Part shown: positions 25,673-39,202 of the stretch, in pieces
Layout of the letters: every line of letters starts with the position of its first letter
Numbering within the stretch: the stretch's first letter is position 1
DNA from: Wuchereria bancrofti
Lineage: Eukaryota > Nematoda > Chromadorea > Rhabditida > Onchocercidae
DNA: 64,000 nt
Direction of reading: 5' to 3'
NCBI GenBank assembly: GCA_005281725.1
Contig: SSBO01000005.1
Span: forward strand, 434,001-498,000
Position numbers and translations under genes: made by a program
Notes under the pieces: model-generated
The model's input: only the letters and a program-made list of their open reading frames with translations
Told to the model about the DNA's origin: nothing
Database searches by the model: none

Positions 25673-26984
25673 AATTATTACCTTTTTGTTATCACTTCGC
25701 TTCTTTGTCCTCTCTTTCTTCACAATTTCCTTCCCTTTCTTTTTCATTATCAGTTTGTGCTCTGCTCTCCATCCTTCTAAATTTACCATTTTTGTCATTG
25801 TTTACGAAAAGATTTGCTAATAAAGTAATGCAGCAAGCCGAAGAGAGTAGAAATGGAAAATTTTAACTGAGAAGAGCAGTTTGCCTTCAAATATTTTAAC
25901 TCTCAACAAATTGTCTTTGATCAAAAATGTAAAAGTGCTGTTGAAAATGCAAGCAAAAAGCAGAAATAGAAATTAAAAAAAGAAATTGGAACTGATTGGT
26001 TTTTAATTTGCAGTGGTGCGCTTTCGACAATCTGAAATGTTTATGATTGTGCTTCAGTGTCTTATCAACGCTTTCATATCGTGAACGTATATTATCCCAA
26101 TTAATCCTTATCACAAGATGACTTATCACCAGATTTATCTTCTGATATGAGACTTGCATCAATGACGAAGGCATTTTCGTCTTTTTGCTTTCTTAGTTTA
26201 AGTGCATAGCAGGAACTTTAGTTTGCTGATCAAAATCTTTTTCTTTTTAAAGCGAATTCGTCTACTACTCACAACCGATGTATCTGGCATGGCCAAATCA
26301 ACTGAATTAATAACTTAGTGTGAAGCTTGTTTAAGTTGCAACAAGTTCCCTGCAGCTGCTCTGAGAGTTTAAATTATACTTTTCTAAATCATGTTAAATT
26401 TAGTAACTATAAAGTTGATCGCTCCAACAATCGACGACACACCAGCAACTTGAAGTGCAAATATAGCAAGGTCAACTTCTGCATCTGCATTTGGACAGGA
26501 CATAACTTGTGATAAAGGTGGGTATAAAGTCCAGGAAGTTGCAAAAACCTGCAAAATGAGAGTTTAAATTATACTTTGCTAAATTTATGGTATTATTAAA
26601 CTTTCATGACGTTATCACAGCATGACATTATCAAAAATTTTTGCATAACAATAAAAGTCTTCTTATAAAAGATATTTCTGTTCGAGCACTTTTCATTTTG
26701 AAAGCATTTGAAAGTAATATTAAGTATTTTCAAGGTGTTCAAAAGGAATCTTCGTTTAATTTGTACGTGCTACATTAGCATCATTTTGTCATGAGTTGTC
26801 AGAGCTGTCGCAGCTTGAAATATCAAACACAGCTAAAGCATTTCATCTTTCTTTTTTCCTTATCATTGCATACTATATGAGTAGAGTAGTGATTAGCTAA
26901 TGATAAGCAATGAAATAATTCGATATAAAAAATCAATAAAGCGATTAATTAAAAAGTAATTCATTTTGTAGTAGGGAAGCAGAG
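25673..26984. other. Intergenic, no gene seen
   Basis: AT-rich; a poly(A)-signal-like AATAAAG lies near 25819. No exons recognised. Confidence 0.5.
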
Positions 26985-27630
26985 ATGGAGTCACGTCAAT
27001 TGCCGAATATCATTTCCACAACTGGCCTAGCAGTTACAACAACCTTATCAATTCTGGCATCATTAATGATTGCCACAACACCTGTACTGTTAATTTACCT
27101 GTTGAATAGACAACCAATTTCAAAGACACCTAGTGAGTTCAATAATTTGGCAGTGAAAATATCATCTCAACTAGCCAGGACAACATTGATCTTATTTAGA
27201 TTTTAAAAGTAGGTCAATTGGAACGGATTTGCCAAAAGTTGGAAGAACTTTTCAAATTGCTATTTTTTACGTTTTCAAGCAAATTAATTTGAATGAATCA
27301 TTGATGCAGCTAAAAAGGATATCCAACGAATCAATAAATTGGAATTGGCAATGGAAGTTGCAAAAGAAGAGATGGCTGAAAAACGTAGAACTGTTTTTTC
27401 TAGTAAGAGAGTCTCTTTGTTGTACCCGAATCTCTTAATTATCATACAATCATATCGATCTGCGATCAAATCGATAACTTTATTGATGGGCAAATTACAC
27501 AAGGTTACATTTAAATCAAAACATGACAACATTTATTGAATTCCTTCCAATTATAGAAGGTCGACTGCAACTTCAACGCATCATAAGAAAAATCCAAATG
27601 GAATATATCAATTTGAATTATGCAATATAA
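26985..27630 (+). CDS. Small membrane-anchored coiled-coil protein
   Basis: Three exons (26985-27132, 27310-27402, 27557-27630) join in phase to 104 residues. Residues about 14-42 are a single hydrophobic segment (TGLAVTTTLSILASLMIA then PVLLIYLL), followed by a charged helix (KKDIQRINKLELAMEVAKE then EMAEKRR) and a basic C-terminus (GRLQLQRIIRKIQMEY). This looks like a type II or signal-anchored protein with a cytosolic coiled coil. No family is recognised. A TTTTGTAG acceptor about 15 bases before the ATG could serve as a trans-splice site. It is convergent with the reverse gene at 27932-28916; 301 bp separate the stops. Confidence 0.7.
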
Positions 27631-27931
27631 AAATTAATTACATAAAGAAGCGTTGTTACTTATTAGAGTTAATTATGAACCGCAATTGAACTGAGAAGAA
27701 AACTTGTGACGAGAAAAAAATTTCTAAAAAATAGTTTAGTTGAAATAATTGGAAATTAAATATAAATAAGTAAACAATTGTTGAAACAATTATTGTACTA
27801 TATGGCGCATCAAAGTAAGATTAAAACATTTTATTGTTGAAGGATTATTCGACGTGCATTTTGAGTTGGAGACATTACTTTCTGCGGTGTGACTTATCGG
27901 CTCATTGCAGGAACAATTGTTTTTGATGCCA

Positions 27932-28916
27932 TTACCTATGCTTTTTCTTGAAGCCATACTGTTGTTCCTGCGGCTCTTGCTCCGTAATTTCAGTTTGATA
28001 GTTAGTGATAGGAGCGGGCGGATTTTTCACTTCCGGCGCGTAACTTGGCGCAACAGCCATTTTTATCACACGGCGTTTCAAAACTTCATTGCTGTGCTGC
28101 TTAGCTGCAAGAAATTTATCGCTCCGGAAAGTCAATCAAATCAGACTGTCTGCCAACAGCGCTCTGACTGTTTGGCGCTTTTTCGAATTCTTGAAATCCT
28201 TCCCGTTCTCAACGAATTCATATTTTTGCAAAGACTTAAGACTTCATAAACACAAAAAAGTTTTGCGTAGAATTTGAGATGACTAACCTTCATCATTCCT
28301 CTTTACTTTCTGCGTTCTCGTCGACTTGTCATTTTTGTCGCCTGCTGATGCGGTGATTGTATCTACTGATGAATTTATTATGGCTGATGTAGGAGCATCT
28401 ATTGGTATTGATTTGGTCGATGATACTTGAAATCCGATGCCATTTATCATTTTCTATATTATAGTAATTAATTACTGGCGGAGACCATCTTACTAATTGT
28501 TGAAGTAAATAAAGTCAATTAGCATGATAAAAAGCATAAATTAGTGGAAAAGTCAAACCGAATTTGGCTGTCCAGCCATAGTTGTATTAAGTGATTCAAT
28601 GGCCTCAGTAACTTGTAGTGGTGTCATGGCGTGATACACTGAAGATAGTTTATTGTTTAAGGGTCGCATCACAGGAACCTAAAAATTTGGGTCTTTAGGT
28701 TGAGAAGTAATTAACCTAAATTGATAGTTTGACTGGATTTGAAGTTACTAATAATATTTGATTGAAGTTAGAATGTAAAAATTTAAAATAAATAGTAATG
28801 GCATTTGAACCTACGTGGCGCTGTTCAACGATGATGCTTCGCGGCTGAGAAACATTGGTGTAATTGGCTAAACAGAACTTCAGCAGTTGCGCAATTGTCA
28901 GCAATTGAATTAACAT
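27932..28916 (-). CDS. Unknown secreted basic protein, 199 residues
   Basis: Five exons (28916-28815, 28678-28559, 28453-28288, 28207-28169, 28104-27932) close in phase. A signal peptide (LIQLLTIAQLLKFCLA) leads to a low-complexity Ser/Thr/Asn region with NYT and NVS sites, dibasic sites (VKR, KRR, KKK) and a tail QEPQEQQYGFKKKHR. It could be a secreted propeptide. The 28207 acceptor (TTGAG) and the 28169 donor (GTCAGA) are weak. If the small 64-bp intron were retained, the chain would stop at about 28116 after SDLIDFPER, so the 3' half is less certain than the 5' half. No family recognised. Confidence 0.55.
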
Positions 28917-30714
28917 AGATTTTAGCCTACTGAAAAACTTTCCATTTCTTTGTTGAGTGTTTTGATGGATTTGTAAGAAAGCAGTATACTCTCTAAGGTA
29001 TACTCATTAGTGTGCAAGTTCTCTGAATTACTTTGATAAATTTAAAAGTAAACTGTGATAACTTTTAAGGCTGATATATTAAAGTAAATGATTAAGCAGC
29101 GGAATGGTTGCGGAGCGGTGTAAAGCTTCACATACTGCTCAGAAAACTGTTGCAAACAGAAGTCGGAAATTCTTAAAAGCGAAAAATATGACAACAACTC
29201 AATTTAGCTAAGACCTAAATTTTTAATATTTCGAAAGAATCCATAGTCGTTACGAGCAACTTAAGCTTGTAATAAGAAAGCATTGGCTGTACGACGTCTA
29301 TTTATATTCTTCGTAAAATAGCTGTGTTTATTGCCTGATGAAATTTACAAATGAAACGTATCAGAATCCGGTTTTCATCCAACAGTGGAAAATGAAAATT
29401 TTGGATGTTGCCATCAACATATTGCCAAAATGACAGAATATTTTTAAACTATTATTACCATTCATTTGACTTAAAATAAAACTAATATCATTTCTCTGTG
29501 CATTCTTTTTTATAGGATGGAATAAATGTAGAAATAAGTGCTCAATAGAACCATCAAAATTTCAAAAGCAACGAGATATATTGAAGCCAGAGAATCCTTC
29601 TGTTAGTTCAGTACATCAAATGCAGTCTATAAATAGTCTTTTGCGGAATGGCAAATCGAAATTATTCCGGTTTATTACGGTTTAGTTGTAGTACAGCAAT
29701 ATTAAGCAGTGAAACGGAAGTTTAATTATCGGTACTTAGGTAAAAATGAGACATCTGCATTTTACTTAGCCATCGAAATTTAAGGCATTTAATTGTTAGT
29801 AAGTAAAACAATTGACATCACTGATGTTTGTAACTTATCTGTTTCACATTGTAGACAAAAGCAAATATGGCGAAAAGTTTTGACAGTATCATCAGTTCAT
29901 TGCTTTCTTAATTTCTTCTTTCGGAGAAATTGTAAAAAGAAAAAAGATATAAATTTAAAGCAAAGGACCTATTTACTGTTAGATAAAAGCAGCGGTTCAA
30001 GAATTAATGAAAACAAGAATTTTTTCGAAATTTTGTTCGATATCCGGTTTGGAAATGCTGTGAAACGAAAGTAAATCAAAATAATCCATTACCTTTTTTA
30101 TCAATATCTTTTCGTTCTATTCTTTGTTAAATTGCTTTTTTTTTACTTTTTGTTTTACTGTAAAACTAGCTCTAAAGACTGGAACGAATTACGCTGCGTG
30201 AGCACCGCTGCGTAATAGTGATTTATGTTTTGTTCTGGCGTGAAATTCGTCCCTTTGTTGATATGAAATAAATGGCAATTATATGAAGGAATAGAACTTT
30301 TAAATCTTGTCTTTTTACTAATTTTAAGTTTTTTTGATAGTTGCATGAGATAAGAAATGAAATGGCTATTTATCATTACAACTGGAATTGCAGGCCAACT
30401 CATTTTGTTGAAATATGTGAAATTTGCTTGGAAACGGATTTTTTGTTATTACCTAAATTTTTTTTGAATCTCAAAGTGGCTTATCAAGCCTTAATCAGTG
30501 CAGTGCATATTATAAAATGACTCATCTTTTGGGAACTTCAAATGCTGCTGCAGTAGATATAATAGAAAATGTGAACTGATATTCAGTCTTTGAAGATTAT
30601 TAACTACTTTAATTATATTCTGAGATTTTGAGGGTGACAGAAGTTAATGGAAATAATATTACTGCTTGAAAGTGATGCTGTTAATAGTTATGGTTCTACA
30701 GCTGTTGCTGTTGC

Positions 30715-30763
<49 letters not shown>

Positions 30764-33700
30764 GATCGGATGTGGGTTGCAAAAATATCAACTCTTTTGT
30801 TTCACTTTTCATTATTTAACACAGTTTCCGAACCTAGTTTTCGGAGAAAATGTCGAATGAAACATCATCCACGAACTTGTCAACTCCTCCTGTTACCTCT
30901 ATTTTCTCTAACAAAGTGATAAAAGTCTTTGTAGGAAGGTCATCCTAAACTTCTCGCCCACTTCCCATCAAACCATAATAAATTATTAATTTGAAACCAA
31001 AAACCTGTACAAACTTTATCCATCTTTTTACCACCATTGTTCGAAATGCCGTAAGCAATTTTTCGGTTAACAAGAATTTTCTTTTTCCTTTATCATATGA
31101 TGACCCACATCCTAACTATAATTTCTGAGAATCTTTTTCTCAACTCTCTTCACCAACATCACTAATTAATTTCCTAATCTGTTGTAAAGTTCACCTCTAT
31201 CCTTTTATTAATCAATTCCCCTTATCATTTTAATCCAATCGCAGATCTCCAATTTTTTTCAGTTGAAACAATTCTTGCAAAGGTCACTGTGTATTTTCCT
31301 GTAATTAATGACAATTGGTGCAAGTCGTCATTCTCACGCACTTTTCAATTTGATGAATGAAATGGAATAGATGAATGGTTGCAAGTTATGATTGCATTTA
31401 ATCAGTTTAATGTTGCATGTATTGGCTAATTTCTCATCATAAAATATTGCTTATCATTCATTATCAGTCATTGCTATTGTCACACTCAAATCATTCAGTG
31501 CTGTTAGCAATATTACATTGTCTCAGCAAAGTCCAAATGGATGTCTCGAAGCAATATGTTTTCATAGTTGAATTAAACAAGCATTGAAACCACCCATTTA
31601 AAAGACGATTTAATTTGTTACGTTTAGATTTGTACAAGAAGAAGGTAATTTTCAAGAGATTACCTCGTAATGATAAAAGCATTGTTCAAGGTGCTAAATG
31701 TTAGAACCTTCCAATCACTTCCATATATCAATTTCAACAAACAATGATAACTTTGAAAATTTTCAGATGTATCTAATGCATCTTATCAGACGGAGTAATT
31801 TACTTAGTTACAGTTTATGCTATTAGCATCTTAAATAACGAAACATTTAATAGTTTGATGCAAACTTTGATTGTGGAAATAGTGCAGGAACAATTAAAAG
31901 TAGTGCGCAGATTACTCTAGAAAAAATCCGGTTCTTCTGCAATATTTTCATACCACTGATCAAAATAGTTATAATTTAAGTGTGGCGTCCTCCTCATTAG
32001 TGTATTAAATCTGAAACATAAATTTTAACTTTATTAAGTTCATTTTCCTGTTTCGTCTTGATTTAAGTGCTGAAGACTAACAGAATTATTTAGACAAATT
32101 TAAAGATTTGTGAGAATTCAGATTTCAAAATTTCGATCGTCTTCACCGATCCAAACATGATAGAGCAGCAGCTTTTCACTCATTCAACAAGATATGAAGT
32201 AATTAATGAATGTATACTTTTATCCTTTCAGATGCAATAATAAAATAACGCTCTTTCCCTCTCGCTCTTCTCATATCACTTTTTCATCCTTTTTTCAATA
32301 AATTATTGAAAAAAACTTGAATTCTTTAAACGTCTCCATTTTATCTTATACTTTTACCAGTTCCTTGTGAGCACCAACTGTTACCGTGGAGTCTCATTCC
32401 TCCGTCAAATAACGTTAATAGTGCTTCATACTATATTATTATCACCTCCTTTGCGGGTCTTTGCTTCCGAAATTAGTTTGAAAGTTTTTGAAATTTAAAT
32501 TCTGATGACTTTCAAAATTCTCTATCAACTACTTTTTATTTTCAAATTGCTAACCTACTGCAAATTCTCCTTTGCACTCTACCTGCTTCTATTAGCCATT
32601 ATTTAAATGTGATTGATGCTTCAATTTATCTGACAGACATTTCCGAATCGAGAAATCCCTGAAAGCGTGCCGTGGAGAATCCGCTATCGCGGATATCGTT
32701 CTAAGGAGCGGAGAATTGCTCATTCTTTTCTCTGTGCTTATTATTTCTTTCAAATTCTAAAAGTTTAACGCAAATCTTCCGAGTATAGGTTTGATAGATA
32801 CATGATATCAGAATTTAAAGAGTACTGATACGATGCTCCAGAAACTATGTCCTCTACTTCCTTTCGAGTTGTGACAACTGTACTTAACCTATGGAAGCAA
32901 TTAAAATTTCTAAGGTGCTAGTTTGAAATTCATTTATTTATTAGATAATATGGTGTGGAAATCCAAATTTTATTGAAACTTATACATTTTGTTGTCACGT
33001 TCAGTATTCTTGGCTATCACAGTATTACCCATTCCCTGCCCATTCCCTCTGCCAAATCTGATTTGTTGCGCAGGAGCAATTATTTCTTTATAAAAGTAAT
33101 CCTTTAAATTTCCTTTTATCTTAAATTTGAAAAATCAACTAATGCTATCACAACGGCTAAAGCAAGATGTGAAGAATTAAATTATAAATTTTTGAAACAT
33201 ATCCCATTTCACTTTTTTGAGCTTTTTCTTTTTTTACTAAAACTATCATTACTTTCCTGAAATACCTTAACACAATCATATCGAAGAAGCAGTCTTAATT
33301 CAATGCTTCCTTGAATTGACACTAGAACTTCTTAAACTGAATAAATGAACACATTTAAAAAAAAATTAAAACAGTTCAAGAATCATACCTGTCATTAATG
33401 AGTTTTTCTCTCAAATAAAATTTCAATTCCTTCAAAAAAATGAAATTTTTTAGTGCAAGGTTACGCACAGGTGTATGATTTTCCTTCTGATCTTAAATAC
33501 CTAACATTAGGCTTCAATAAAGGTATCAGAATTAACAATTCATTACCAATTACTTTATTTATTATCAAGGTCAAATTGATATTTCTGTGTAGATAATTGT
33601 GGAAATTTGCTGATCATATTCAAATGGAGGAGCCGGAAATAGGTGACGTAATTTCAAGACTCTTCTAAACTATTATCATTTTTGTGATCTATGATAAAGA

Positions 33701-33781
33701 TATTATCAGAGTTACTTTTCGTTCTCCGTAACATCTGCTTTGTTTTTTTGTTTATACTTCAAGTGAAATGCTGCAGAAAGT
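28917..33781. other. Gene-poor intergenic stretch
   Basis: About 4.9 kb with no splice-consistent gene on either strand. Pyrimidine-rich single-strand bias is visible around 30980-31300 and 32220-32600. It ends at the 5' side of the DOMON gene. Confidence 0.5.
30702..30763. repeat. (GTT)n trinucleotide microsatellite
   Basis: GCTGTT units pass into about 15 pure GTT units. It generates artificial poly-Val/poly-Leu ORFs in two frames. Confidence 0.95.
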
Positions 33782-36700
33782 ATGCTACAATTACTGCTTC
33801 TGTTACATTTATTGTTACGGTACAGTGCCGTGGGACACGTGGCGTTGACGTTCCCTTCAGCTCGATTTCCACCGCTCGATTTCTTGGATTCCGCCCGAAC
33901 AATCAGTCCGTGTGGTGTACCTAAGCCTGATAGTCGTTAGTGATTGCTCTTATTATTAATGTCATCATCAATATCAGCAAGTATCTTCGATCTTTTTCAA
34001 GACTTAGCAAGTACTGTGTGTTTTAATTTCTAATTAAATATCACTTTGACTTATCTATTTAGAGTAGCAAAATTTTAAAATACTTTAATTTAGATTAAAG
34101 TCGATAAGTCATTTACTTACCGATTTATTTGAACATCCTAATGATGAATAACTTCTTCATATCTGATATGTTTCTTTAACAAATTCAAAATTCAGTATAA
34201 TTTTTATGATTGATTTAAGCACGTTACACTCAACTATACGTTGGTGAATCATATAATTTCACGTGGCGACTGCAATACCCACACCAGGTTATGCAACATA
34301 TAAGCAGTTAAAATTGTAGCATTCATTTTCAAGTTGTTTTTTCCTTTAAGTTTTGTAGGACAATTTCCTATCCAATTCCTCATTTAACGATCAAGTTTAA
34401 TGAGTTCAGATGTTTTTGATAGAAATTAATGGTGTTCAAATTTTAGCAATAACATTTACTTTACAAGGTGGAATGATGCCAAAAAAAAAGGAAAAGTGAA
34501 AATTCTTATTGTAGGGTGGGTATCGCTTATCTGTGATAAATGAGACTGGAGATGTTGTAGAACAGTTAACGCCCGTGAAAGGTAGCAAATACGTTGGCAT
34601 CGAAGATCAAACGTTCGTTTAGATACTATTTATTTTGAGAAATTTTGTTTTAAAGCAAACACATTATAGAATTTGTAAGAATTTGCAAACTGGTTAAACT
34701 CATCTTCAAATTCCATTAAATTTCGCTGATGAATTTAGATTTTTCTTCATTTTTAAAATCTCAACTATGATGAAAATCTTTTTTGGAGTTGTAAATTAAT
34801 TTTTCACGTTTTTTAATTTTCTTTGAAATTGGTAAAATCGTGCAAAATGCGAACGCTCAGTAAAAATGATCGTTTAGAAGTGGCATTAGAAAGTGAAACT
34901 GTGAGGAAAGTTGAGGAGTTATTTTCCCTTCAGCAATAATCTCTCAAAACAGTTCTTCGCTTCCTCCAAAATAAGAGTGAAAGTTTATTATTCAGGATAA
35001 AGTAACAGTTGGACATTTATAGGTTACAGCACGCGGTAGTTCGTCCTACACGTCCGTGTGCGCCGTGTATAGTTTTGCTTGAACGTCAAGCCTTAGAGTG
35101 GGGCCAAGCTTATGAATTTCGATCTTGTGCTGATGTAAATATCGTCCAAGAAACGCCAAAAGATGATGAACGATGCTCAAAACACGGTGATTACGAGAAC
35201 GGTAAATGTAAATGCCGCCATTCATATTCCGGTGAACTATGCCAATATAAAGGTTAATTACATACTAATTATATTTTGCTACATTGCTAAATATTACTGC
35301 TATTAAGCAATTTAAATAATCAATTGTTTCTGGAATAAATAATAGAGTGATCAATTGTTGATCAAAAATCTTCTAAAAATGTATTAGAAACTGTTCCGCT
35401 TTGCCCCAAAAATCATAAATGCTTTTCGCTAGCGGAAAATAATTATAGTAGCAATTTTGTTAACGATATTTACGAGTAGTGTAATACAAATAAGGACGGA
35501 ACTGATAATAAATAAGAAAATATTGCATTAGATGTATGTGTTAATTAACTCTCATTCGCTGTTCTTATCACTTAATCACTTCAAAATTTGCATGTCAACA
35601 GTAGTGAACAGCCGGATGCATAGTTTCATATATAAAAGACTTCCAATTAATGAGGTATAATTTTTTGTCTTTCAATTGCTATTGCTAAGATAATCCAGTT
35701 TTCCGGAGTTCCGACACAACATGCTTCTCTCAACAGTAACTAAAGCTGTGCCACATGGACAGGATTTAGTAGCGTATCTGTGGACAGTGCTGTCATTTAA
35801 GACGAAATGAAGGAATTCATTAGATTCAATTGGAACGAGCATAACTGTCATTAATATGAGACAGAAGATAAACGAGTCAAATTGTCTATGTCGAATTGTC
35901 GTGGTAGTTTGCAAGGAATAACTATTAATGTTGGCAATATCCGTCTTAATTAGAAGTTTAATTATTTCATTTTATTCATTAGCAACTGCAATAATTCCTC
36001 TAAAAGAGAAATATTCGTCTGGATGGATTTATCCGGATCGATTGCAGTTCGCATTAAATTCGAAGAAAGTTTGACGGTAGCGGCAAGATATTCCTGAAAT
36101 TCGAATGCTTACCTATCACTTATTAACATGTCACAGAAGTGCAGTCAAATAACGTCGCTTATCAACATTGATAACTTTTATCAATAAGCCTATTGATAAC
36201 AAATAGTTGGTGATATGGCCTCTTGATTGATCTCTGATTTGTTATTACTTTGATCATTTCTCTTCTTATATTATTGTACATGTTTCACTTAGAGAGCAAA
36301 ATGCAGTTGATATTGACTTACTTACTTTGGACTTCAATATATTTCCTTCCTTTCCTCTGAAAGCAATGGGAAGGCTTTTACCTTCAGAATTTTTTCCTGT
36401 ATCATAAAGTTTTTTTGGGAAAAATTTTTGAGAGCGTTAAAAGAATCACAGTACACAATCTCAGATTTTGGATTTTTTTCTCTTTTTTTTTTAGGAAAAT
36501 TAGAATAAGGGGAAAATGAAGGAAAAATAGTAAAATAAGGGAAAAAATAAACAATTAGACAAAAAAGTAATAAGAAATCAATTTGATGAGATTGGATTTC
36601 TTCTTTTCAGTTTAATTGTAATGCTAGAAAAGTTCAGATTATTGCTCGACCGATGATGATTGCCTGAATGATGGGAAATGTGTTAAAGAAGCAAATGGAA

Positions 36701-39202
36701 TAGTAAGAAGGACATGTTATTGCTCTTTTGGCTACTTTGGACAGAACTGTGATCAAAGTTTGTTTACTGATATAAATTAACAGCCAAGAGATGCTTCATT
36801 GTAGGAAGAATTAAAAGCCAAGTGAACAAGTAGCAGTCATTTTAGTATTTTATTTGCTGCTTAAGTATGGTTGTCGTCAGATTGGTTACTTTATTGTAAT
36901 TTACTTTAATACTTTGTATGAAACGCTTTTGAGTGACTTTCTGACATATTCTCGAATGGCAGAGAAAAAGAAAGAATCGAACTGTCAGACAAAAGTTATA
37001 CTACGATTTTGAATTCGTTTAATAATATTTTTAGCATTTGATGTTAAACCTGAAAACGACAAATGTTTCAATTATGATTACCCAAAGGACGAAAAAAAGT
37101 ACGACAAATATGGTCTTTTTGAAGATGATTGCTTCAAAAAAACTGCACTAAATGAGGACGATTTTGTTTATTCACGAGTTGTTCAAGTAAGTTTAATTAA
37201 ACTACCGTTGATGACATTTTAATCAGAAGCTGAGGAGATTGAAAGATTTGAGGGGGTTTTTTTTTTGATTGAATTGAATAAATAATTCTCACCTCGGTCT
37301 TTATCGAGTTATAATAATTTAAGGATGAACTGGAGATAATTTTGGATTATAAGAGCACATCATGGATTTCAATAGGTTGGCGACCCATGGAAATCGATCG
37401 TTCTTGCAGATTATTTCCCGATTTGGAGAATGCCCGAAATAAGCGTGACACCAGATGGACATTGATTTCACATTCAACTATTCAAATGAATGAGTCACAG
37501 TATCCGATCGATTCAAATCTGATGCCAGTACCAATCCCTAAGCTACCTGAAAACAATGGCTTGTGTAATTTGCTCATATGCATTTATTCAAGTTTTTATT
37601 TGAGTTCCACCAGTGCTTTCGAAGTTATCTCTAAAGAAACTGAATTATCAATTTGCAAGACTTTTGCCGAAATATTTTAGCAAATTGAAATTTGTTCGTT
37701 TTGTGTCTGTTAGTTGAAATTAATATTCTTCTGATGCCAATTGTTCCAGTAAGAGCAGCACTTCTGGCACCTCTTCATCCCATGGATTGTACAGATATTG
37801 TGATCGGTTCGGTACGGGATGGCAGGTCGAGAATCAACGATATGTACACCAGAGATCGATCCACACCACTTTATGACATTTGGTTGGCACTGCTTTTGTT
37901 TATTAAGGATGCAAAGATCCAATACACTGTGACAGGAGTAAATGACAAGTCTTTTAGGCTTGACGGTGAAGAATCCTTTTCGGCAGCTTACGGTATAGAA
38001 CGTGATGGCCGGACGATAGTTATGTTCAGAAGACGGATTGCTGGTAAGAACTTTTCTTTTCGTAAATAATTTTATCAATTGTAATTTTGACCTTTTTTGG
38101 AATCGTACAGAAAGAAGCAATATGAAATTGTCTGGTAAGTCCAAATTGGCCACTATACAGCTCTAGCTTGAATTAACCACAACAAGCCTAATTGCCTTAG
38201 TTACAGCGTTAATAGAATCATTCATCTTTGCTTAGTAACTTTTTGAAGTCTGATCGCGATAAATAATACTAATAAATAATAGAAAATGCTAAGTCCGAAA
38301 TGAAAAAGGATTTCAACAGTTTATTGTTAAATACCTCTCTCTTTCTCTCCCTTTCTCTCTCTCTCTCTCTCTTGTATACATAGGAATATTCTAACTTCAT
38401 TATTCTTCACAATTTCAAAAGTCATTCAATCTTTGGGAATAATTATTTTGCAAATAATCATAACATTTTTCATCTCAGAGATAGAACCATCAGATCACCC
38501 ACTTGGACCGGGTGAAATTTTTGTCATCTATGCGAAAGGACAAATGATGGGGTCATATTCGCATGCTGTCAAGTCGGCACTTGATCAAGGTCCGATCAGT
38601 GATCACAACTTTTACAGACAAGATGAAGTGAAGTACCACGGAAGTAAGTCTTTTTAACTCTCTGTCACAGAGATTAAACTGTTTGCAATTGATGCAACCG
38701 AAAAATACAATTTGCTTTTTTAGACAGAAATCGTGGAGTACACTCTGTAACATTTGTTTCTGTCGATGAACAGTTCCAGAATATCCGACCTCTGCCCCGG
38801 TTTCGACAGCCGGATCCGTCATCTTTGCAGCATCCGGTAGCTGCTGTGCACGACCCTTCTGCCCACGCAGCAGAAGTTCCGAAAGCCACGCAAGCTGTTT
38901 CGCTGCCAACAACAATAACAAGCGAAAGGTCATCATCTATAAGTGCTGATACGATACGACAACCACCTCTAGCAAAATTTCATTTGAACTCTGAAACAGA
39001 ACCAACAGTCAAAGAAGAATCATTATTCATCCAATCTGAACCAGTGCTAGAACCTAAACCTGAACTTGAACTGGAACCTAAATTAAATTCTCGCGAAATC
39101 GATTACTTATATTTTGATAACGGATCGTTGACGTTAAGCACATTCCAATTAGTCTATTTCTTCTTTTTTCTCTTTTTACTTCTTTCACACTGTTATTTGT
39201 AA
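33782..39202 (+). CDS. BIM1/LPMO-like + 2 EGF + DOMON surface protein
   Basis: Exons 33782-33935, 34220-34287, 34515-34612, 35023-35252, 36638-36757, 37035-37186, 37324-~37591, 37750-37882, 37958-38043, 38479-38643 and 38724-39202 give about 650 residues; only the 37591 donor is weak. Signal peptide MLQLLLLLHLLLRYSAVG should be cut before His19, leaving an N-terminal histidine (HVALTFPSARFPP, then PCGVPKP). That domain continues TWRLQYPHQGGYRLSV, RPCAPC, then EFRSCADVNIV, resembling BIM1/X325 copper-binding LPMO-like proteins. Two EGF-like repeats follow (CKCRHSYSGELC; CYCSFGYFGQNC). The DOMON domain runs from VVQDELEIILDYKSTSW to about VKYHGNRNRGVHSVTF, with HPMDCTDIVIGSV, MYTRDRSTPLYD and YAKGQMMGSYSH. 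A Pro/Glu-rich stalk ends in a hydrophobic tail (LVYFFFFLFLLLSHCYL), fitting a GPI or membrane anchor. DOMON domains bind haem or sugars; a redox role is inferred. Confidence 0.85.
38332..38372. repeat. TC-rich microsatellite
   Basis: CTCTCTTT units pass into pure TC, within intron 9 of the DOMON gene. Confidence 0.9.

Noticed and set aside
30647..30919. ORFs with poly-Val and poly-Leu
   Set aside because: Produced by the GTT microsatellite; no splice partners or flanking conserved motifs.
33691..33924. Forward ORF opening MIKILSELLF as the DOMON gene start
   Set aside because: Wrong frame for the downstream exons. The ATG at 33782 gives a signal peptide followed by HVALTFPSAR in the correct frame.
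34447..34495. Possible exon (ITFTLQGGMMPKKK) in the DOMON gene
   Set aside because: It breaks phase with exon 2, while joining exon 2 straight to 34515 gives the expected PHQGGYRL motif.
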